46,055 nt of DNA, taken from a virus. Position numbers and translations under genes: made by a program. Numbering within the stretch: the stretch's first letter is position 1; each line of letters begins with the position of its first letter. The notes beneath the pieces were generated by a model. That model searched no databases, was not told the DNA's origin, and saw only the letters and a program-made list of their open reading frames with translations. The DNA lies in IMG/VR virus record IMGVR_UViG_3300008120_007163, positions 1 to 46,055 of that record, one strand, 5' to 3'. Shown here in pieces: positions 41,915 to 46,055 of the stretch.

Positions 41915-42448
41915 TTGAATATTAAACCTTATCAGGCACTTATTTCGGTTCTTAATCAGGGTTGGGATTTGGTTGTCATGGATTCACTTGTAGAGGTTCA
42001 ATCAATGGTGCAAGAAGATTTGGCACTGCCTCAAAAGAAAGCCGAAAAGTGGATGCTTGATTTGATGAAGACGCACAATTCAGGACATAACAAGAAAAAC
42101 ATTTACACTGCGTTTTTATGTATTCAACAGAAAAATAAAGGCGGATCGTATGTCGGTTCAAAAAGACTTGAACATATGACCAGTGCGTTCCTTGAATTGT
42201 GTTGGGACAAAAAGGAAAAAGGTAAGCGGTACATGATGTTCGAAAAGAACAGGAAGGGTAAAGAAAAGGTAAAACTTTATTACAACTTTGCAAAAGAAGG
42301 TGGACTTGTTTACGATGAGGTCAGACACACCAAAGAACTTCAGATACTCGAAAGACTGCAAACGACATCAGAGTTCGCAATCGATGAACTGACACCGAGC
42401 GACTTGGAAGCGTTATGGGCGGACTTTGCAGAAGAAACGATAGCATAA
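41915..42448 (+). CDS. RadA-like ATPase, C-terminal fragment without P-loop
   Basis: The frame is open from inside the upstream gene, where it reads YYPGLGEIDFLYIGNY, but no start codon exists before TTG 41915. It contains the Walker B strand DLVVMDSLVEVQ near 18-29 and FLCIQQKNKGGSYVGSKRLE near 67-86, the counterpart of the RadA motif ending GSxAGPxxLEH. The P-loop is missing from both frames, so ATP binding is impossible as written. A strong terminator follows. Confidence 0.6.
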   Translation: MNIKPYQALISVLNQGWDLVVMDSLVEVQSMVQEDLALPQKKAEKWMLDLMKTHNSGHNKKNIYTAFLCIQQKNKGGSYVGSKRLEHMTSAFLELCWDKKEKGKRYMMFEKNRKGKEKVKLYYNFAKEGGLVYDEVRHTKELQILERLQTTSEFAIDELTPSDLEALWADFAEETIA

Positions 42449-42472
42449 TTTTTGATTTTTTGATTACATATG

Positions 42473-42502
42473 AAGGGAGGCAAACAGTTGTCTCCCTTTT
42501 TT
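42473..42502 (+). terminator. rho-independent terminator after the RadA-like gene
   Basis: AAGGGAGGCAA pairs with TTGTCTCCCTT (11 pairs, one G-U) around an ACAG loop, followed by four to six T residues. It is preceded by TTTTTTGATTACATA, as at 39994. Confidence 0.9.
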
Positions 42503-42516
42503 AAAAAACACCCAAT

Positions 42517-42891
42517 ATGAAAGCAGAAGTATTAGTTATATGTGACCCTGAATTCAGCGAGTATAAATTACTGATTGAAAATTTAGATCGTTATTTAGAA
42601 CCGCTAATCGAATTCCCAACTGAAATCTGTTTACACTTCGATTACGATACCAAAGTCGTCGAAGATATTATCGATTACGCCCGTGTTAGGCGATTCGACT
42701 TTAAAGCAAGTACACAAGAACGCACAATATATGAACGAGAATCGATCGACAGTATTATTCAAAAGTACGATTGCGCAATCGTATTCGCCGAAGCACATAA
42801 CCACAACACGCGCGTATTGACCGATGGATTCCGCAGAAAAGATTTCAAATTTCGACTCGTAAACTATTTGAAATCCAATACAAATAACTAA
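42517..42891 (+). CDS. hypothetical protein, 124 aa, Rossmann-like
   Basis: The pattern VLVICDPEFSEYKLLIENLD, then EICLHFDY, then KYDCAIVFAEAHNHNTRVLTDG suggests alternating strands and helices like a small Rossmann or SLOG-type fold. No signature loop confirms it. It is the first gene after a terminator; no clear TAnnTTTG promoter was found in front. Confidence 0.55.
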   Translation: MKAEVLVICDPEFSEYKLLIENLDRYLEPLIEFPTEICLHFDYDTKVVEDIIDYARVRRFDFKASTQERTIYERESIDSIIQKYDCAIVFAEAHNHNTRVLTDGFRRKDFKFRLVNYLKSNTNN

Positions 42892-42910
42892 TTATTAAAA
42901 AAGAAAAGCA

Positions 42911-43156
42911 ATGGCACTCGTAAAAGTTACAAAACAAATCGTTTCGGATCCTGAATCTATTAAAGCAATGTATACATTGTTTGAAAATGTTGAGGAACTG
43001 AATAATGACCCACATTCGTTATATAAGATTTTCAGAGTTAAAGGGCAGGGCTTGCCGAACTCCGATAAATACATAAAATTAGAATTTGTACGGACTCTTC
43101 AAGGAGAGACTCGAATCAAATCATGGGAGTATGCAGACGAACTAACAGGACTATAA
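42911..43156 (+). CDS. hypothetical protein, 81 aa
   Basis: Not recognised. The product begins MALVKVTKQIVSDPESIKAM and ends immediately before the kinase gene with no gap. An AAAAAAGAAAAGCA leader precedes the ATG. Confidence 0.55.
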   Translation: MALVKVTKQIVSDPESIKAMYTLFENVEELNNDPHSLYKIFRVKGQGLPNSDKYIKLEFVRTLQGETRIKSWEYADELTGL

Positions 43157-43864
43157 ATGAAACTTTTAGACATTCTTAGAGGCACAGACAGTAAACTGAA
43201 TGAAGGTGTATACGATCCTTCAATATTTAAAGCGTTCTTTTTAGCAGGAGGACCAGGTTCAGGAAAATCGTTTGTATCAGGCAAAGTGACTGGCGGTCAC
43301 GGACTTCGATTCATAAATAGCGATACATTTTTTGAGAAACTGCTACGCGATGCAGGCTTATCAATGGACTTGGAATATTTGAAACACGAAGTTCCTGATG
43401 ATTATGAAAAGGCGATGCGACATCGTGAAGACGCGAAACAGTCGATGTATCGTACTGAAGCGAATTTCTTAGAGGGTCGACTCGGCGTTATATATGACGG
43501 CACTGGTGACGACTACGAGAAGATAAAAGGTTTGCGTGAGAAGTGTGAAAATATGGGATATGACACCTATATGATTTTTGTCAATACATCACTCGATATT
43601 GCATTAGGTCGTAATGCTGCAAGGGAAAGATCGGTTGCGGTAGATATTGTGACTGATAGTTGGCAAAAAGTTCAGAATAATATGGGCAAGTTTCAAAACC
43701 TGTTCGGTAAATCGAATTTCATAATTGTCGATAACAACGTATTCAATGAAAATCTTCTAAGTAAGGTTTGGAAACAGATTATGGGCATGGTACGCACACC
43801 GGTAAAAAATCCGATCGCCAAAGACTGGATACGTACACAATTACAGATGCGAAAACGCAATTAA
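43157..43864 (+). CDS. P-loop kinase, zeta-toxin-like
   Basis: The Walker A loop GGPGSGKS is at 31-38. It is followed by GLRFINSDTFFEKLL near 49-63 and VIYDGTGDD near 111-119, typical of zeta-toxin/polynucleotide-kinase-like proteins, and the arginine-bearing NAARERS near 153-159. It would phosphorylate a nucleotide, sugar-nucleotide or nucleic-acid end; the substrate cannot be told. At 235 residues it is complete. Confidence 0.72.
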   Translation: MKLLDILRGTDSKLNEGVYDPSIFKAFFLAGGPGSGKSFVSGKVTGGHGLRFINSDTFFEKLLRDAGLSMDLEYLKHEVPDDYEKAMRHREDAKQSMYRTEANFLEGRLGVIYDGTGDDYEKIKGLREKCENMGYDTYMIFVNTSLDIALGRNAARERSVAVDIVTDSWQKVQNNMGKFQNLFGKSNFIIVDNNVFNENLLSKVWKQIMGMVRTPVKNPIAKDWIRTQLQMRKRN

Positions 43865-44086
43865 ATGCAAACTGAATTAAAGAAAAAACCGGATATATGG
43901 GTCGTGTATAAAGGTACACGAAAAAATGCAAAAGCTCAAATACAATGTTTCGAAAATGTCACAATCGACGAAATACTGACACCGGGTAAACGTAAACCTT
44001 TACTGCCGGATTCTTATGAAATTTTGGATATTGGCATCGGTGATAGTTTCGGTGAACATTATAAAACCAAATATAAACTCGAATAG
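43865..44086 (+). CDS. hypothetical protein, 73 aa
   Basis: Not recognised. It is a small basic protein starting at the base after the kinase stop. The text PDIWVVYKGTRKNAKAQIQCF suggests beta strands. It precedes the histidine kinase by eight bases and may share its transcript. Confidence 0.55.
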   Translation: MQTELKKKPDIWVVYKGTRKNAKAQIQCFENVTIDEILTPGKRKPLLPDSYEILDIGIGDSFGEHYKTKYKLE

Positions 44087-44094
44087 GTCGATGA

Positions 44095-45366
44095 ATGTAC
44101 AATAATATTAAATTAGTGAAGATATGGACAATGGTCACAGGTATAATGCTTGTGGCCTTTTTTGTTCTATTCACATTACAGGTATTAGAATTTCATCCGA
44201 ATACATTATCAAATCTTCGACTGATTTACATGCTGTATATTGCAATTGTTATACCGTTAGCTATGTCAATATATAATATTGTGAAGGCATATAATATTCA
44301 GGATGCCTATCAAAAACTGAAACTTAAAGCAGTAGAAAAAAGTAATGTGACTGCAATTTTCGACACAGATGGGAAAATACTTTCAGTAAATCAAAATTTC
44401 TCTGATATTTTAGGCTACAAGTCTGATGTGCTGAAACAGATGTGCCATATAGACCTATTGCCCAAACAATACGCCATATCCGATGAATACCGTATATTAT
44501 GGGATACGATGATTAAAGGTGAAACTGTATCTGGTGATTTTTTGCGAATAGGATCTGACGGTAAAGAATTCTGGTTTAATGGTTATTATACCCCAGTTCG
44601 CAATGCGATTGGGATTTACGAAACGATCGTGTTTATTGCATCTGACCAAACTGCATTAAAAAATGGTGAGATAGAGATTGAACAAAAAAATGCGTACCTA
44701 AGACATGCAGCACGTATATTACGACACGACATGCACTCGGGTATAAATATTTACATGCCCCGTGGCGTAAAAGCGTTGCGAAGAAAATTAACACGTGATG
44801 ACATTGATAGACTGAAGATCGACGGTCCAATGAAAATGATTGAAGCAGGACTTCAACACACACAAAAAGTTTACGAGGGTGTTAAAGAATTCACCAATTT
44901 AATTAAAGACGATTCAGGGTTAGAAACTGAATACTACGATTTAGCGAAAATACTGAAAGCGTTCTTAAAAGGTACATCATATCAAAAAGAAGTAGTGATC
45001 GATAAACTATGTGTCGTAAAAGTAAATGATGCGCTGTTTTGCACTGCAATCGATAATATTATACGCAACGGCTTAACATACAATGATAGTGCTACGAAAT
45101 TTGTCAAGATATATATGAAAAGTGATGTTTTGTGTATAGAGGATAACGGCCGTGGAATGACACCGGAAGAGTTTGTATACTTGTCTAAACCGTACATGCG
45201 CAGGGAAAATCAAAAAGAAACTGGCACCGGTTTAGGTTTGAGTATTTGTGTGAGCATTCTTAAGGAGCATGGATTTACAATCGATTCAGAACGTATCGAA
45301 ACCGGTACTGTTGTGAAAATAAAACTGAAAGGTATTAAAGATGATAGAATCGCTACTATTAGTTGA
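44095..45366 (+). CDS. membrane-bound PAS-domain sensor histidine kinase
   Basis: Two hydrophobic segments lie at about 11-32 and 42-64, so the sensor part sits in the host inner membrane with only a short loop outside. A PAS domain follows (about 80-185: AIFDTDGKILSVNQNFSDIL). The dimerisation helix has ILRHDMHSG with phosphoacceptor H211. The ATP-binding domain shows the N box (AIDNIIRNGLTYN, near 318-330), G1 box DNGRG (350-354) and G2 box GTGLGLS (377-383). All catalytic boxes are intact. It overlaps the response regulator by 26 bases, indicating coupled expression. Confidence 0.9.
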   Translation: MYNNIKLVKIWTMVTGIMLVAFFVLFTLQVLEFHPNTLSNLRLIYMLYIAIVIPLAMSIYNIVKAYNIQDAYQKLKLKAVEKSNVTAIFDTDGKILSVNQNFSDILGYKSDVLKQMCHIDLLPKQYAISDEYRILWDTMIKGETVSGDFLRIGSDGKEFWFNGYYTPVRNAIGIYETIVFIASDQTALKNGEIEIEQKNAYLRHAARILRHDMHSGINIYMPRGVKALRRKLTRDDIDRLKIDGPMKMIEAGLQHTQKVYEGVKEFTNLIKDDSGLETEYYDLAKILKAFLKGTSYQKEVVIDKLCVVKVNDALFCTAIDNIIRNGLTYNDSATKFVKIYMKSDVLCIEDNGRGMTPEEFVYLSKPYMRRENQKETGTGLGLSICVSILKEHGFTIDSERIETGTVVKIKLKGIKDDRIATIS

Positions 45367-45778
45367 TGACGAAGATCTGTTTCACTTAGTTTTCGAAGAC
45401 GCCTGTAGTATTTTAGATATAACACTTACATTAGAGGCATTGAATTCAGCCGATGAAGCATCGAATCGATTTAAAAACTGGTTTGAAACTGGAGACAAAA
45501 AATCACGGCCTGAATGTGTTTTTGTCGATCTGAACATGATAGGATCGACGTTTGACGGTATCGAATTGGTGAATAAAATAAACAATAGTTACGGTAATGG
45601 TGTAGTGATTGGAATTATATCGTCCTCTTCAGATAACATGGAAATCGAAAAGGCGAAAGCAGCAGGCGCCCAATTTTGGATTGTGAAATCTGACGATATC
45701 GAACCAAGACTTGAACGATTTCGAAAAGACTATGCAGGATATCGAAACCGTACACAAGCGTTTACAATATACGAATAA
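45341..45778 (+). CDS. stand-alone response regulator (receiver domain only)
   Basis: The 145-residue protein is one receiver domain: acidic pair D9/D10 in LLVDDED, phosphoacceptor D63 in VFVDLNM, conserved serines in GIISSSSD near 91-98, and K116 in FWIVKSD. No DNA-binding or enzymatic output domain follows, so it would act by protein contact or as a phosphate sink, like CheY or Spo0F. It overlaps the kinase gene by 26 bases and is two bases from the next gene. Confidence 0.9.
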   Translation: MIESLLLVDDEDLFHLVFEDACSILDITLTLEALNSADEASNRFKNWFETGDKKSRPECVFVDLNMIGSTFDGIELVNKINNSYGNGVVIGIISSSSDNMEIEKAKAAGAQFWIVKSDDIEPRLERFRKDYAGYRNRTQAFTIYE

Positions 45779-45780
45779 AC

Positions 45781-46055
45781 ATGTACATCAAGAAAAAAGG
45801 TTCTGAAACACGCAGTGTATTACTGCAACTTGCAAACGAGAGACGCGTATATATTGAAGGCCCTATACTCAAGGTTTTAGAAGCCGAAGAAGGCGATATC
45901 GAATTCGCCGAGTATTTAAACAACTGCATTGAGCGCGATTTGACTGCAAGACGCAAACGTTTGCAAGTAACAAAACAAGTACAAAAACAGAATACCGAAC
46001 TGGCGACTGCTTCTGAAGAAAAAGCGAAATTGTTAGCCGATTTAGAGATAGCACT
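45781..46055 (+). CDS. coiled-coil protein downstream of the response regulator (cut by window edge)
   Basis: ATG 45781 opens a frame to the window end: MYIKKKGSETRSVLLQLANE, then IEGPILKVLEAEEGDIEFAE, then a long basic-acidic helix (RLQVTKQVQKQNTELATASE) typical of a coiled coil. It starts two bases after the response regulator stop, so it belongs to the same operon. It may be an accessory or second signalling protein; the remainder must be seen to decide. Confidence 0.7.
   Translation, partial: MYIKKKGSETRSVLLQLANERRVYIEGPILKVLEAEEGDIEFAEYLNNCIERDLTARRKRLQVTKQVQKQNTELATASEEKAKLLADLEIA

Overview
This window looks like the replication, nucleotide-metabolism and host-takeover half of a large T4-like (myovirus-type) phage that infects a Bacteroidota host. 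The T4-type core comes from recognisable proteins: UvsX, a 5'-3' exonuclease of the T4 RNase H type, a gp41/DnaB-type helicase, a family B DNA polymerase, a sliding clamp and both clamp-loader subunits. The host assignment is inferred from promoters. Eight intergenic sites carry the Bacteroidota-type pair TTG and TAnnTTTG with exactly 20 bases between them, and a ninth weaker copy keeps the spacing. All genes are on the + strand, tightly packed and often overlapping. I saw no tRNA, rRNA, CRISPR array or insertion sequence, and no gene-free stretch longer than 300 bases.

Layout. Bases 1-6150 hold recombination, replication and ribonucleotide reductase genes. Bases 6150-13030 hold small proteins, a MazG-like pyrophosphohydrolase, a DenV-type UV glycosylase and a 7-deazaguanine DNA-modification cluster: QueE, GTP cyclohydrolase I, a class V aminotransferase, QueC and a DpdA-type DNA transglycosylase in two frames. 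Bases 13030-21700 hold DNA polymerase, clamp, a phosphoribosyltransferase, clamp loader, an iron-sulfur PD-(D/E)XK nuclease and a SLOG protein. Bases 21740-33790 are a glycosyltransferase island with one NAD-dependent sugar epimerase. Bases 33790-37250 hold small accessory genes and an Hsp20 chaperone flanked by an inverted repeat. Bases 37250-43870 hold a SleB-type cell-wall hydrolase, a UVDE endonuclease, a nucleotidase, a RadA-like ATPase in two pieces and a zeta-toxin-like kinase. Bases 44090-46055 hold a membrane PAS histidine kinase, a stand-alone response regulator and the start of a coiled-coil protein.

How the genes fit together. RNR, MazG, the phosphoribosyltransferase and the deoxyribonucleotidase would feed and clean the nucleotide pool. 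The 7-deazaguanine genes would make a modified guanine and exchange it into DNA, protecting it from host nucleases. DenV, UVDE and the recombinases would repair DNA. The glycosyltransferases probably decorate virion proteins or another surface. The two-component pair may sense or rewire host signalling.

Three points stand out. First, a phosphonate-type class V aminotransferase lies inside the deazaguanine operon, which hints at an unusual base. Second, the phage carries a complete two-component pair. Third, several conserved genes (nrdB, dpdA, the RadA-like ATPase and a small gene near 27.4 kb) continue in a different reading frame, and at least nrdB and the RadA-like ATPase have also lost an internal segment. 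That is either real decay by short-repeat deletion or an assembly problem. Family comparisons were made from memory, without database searches.
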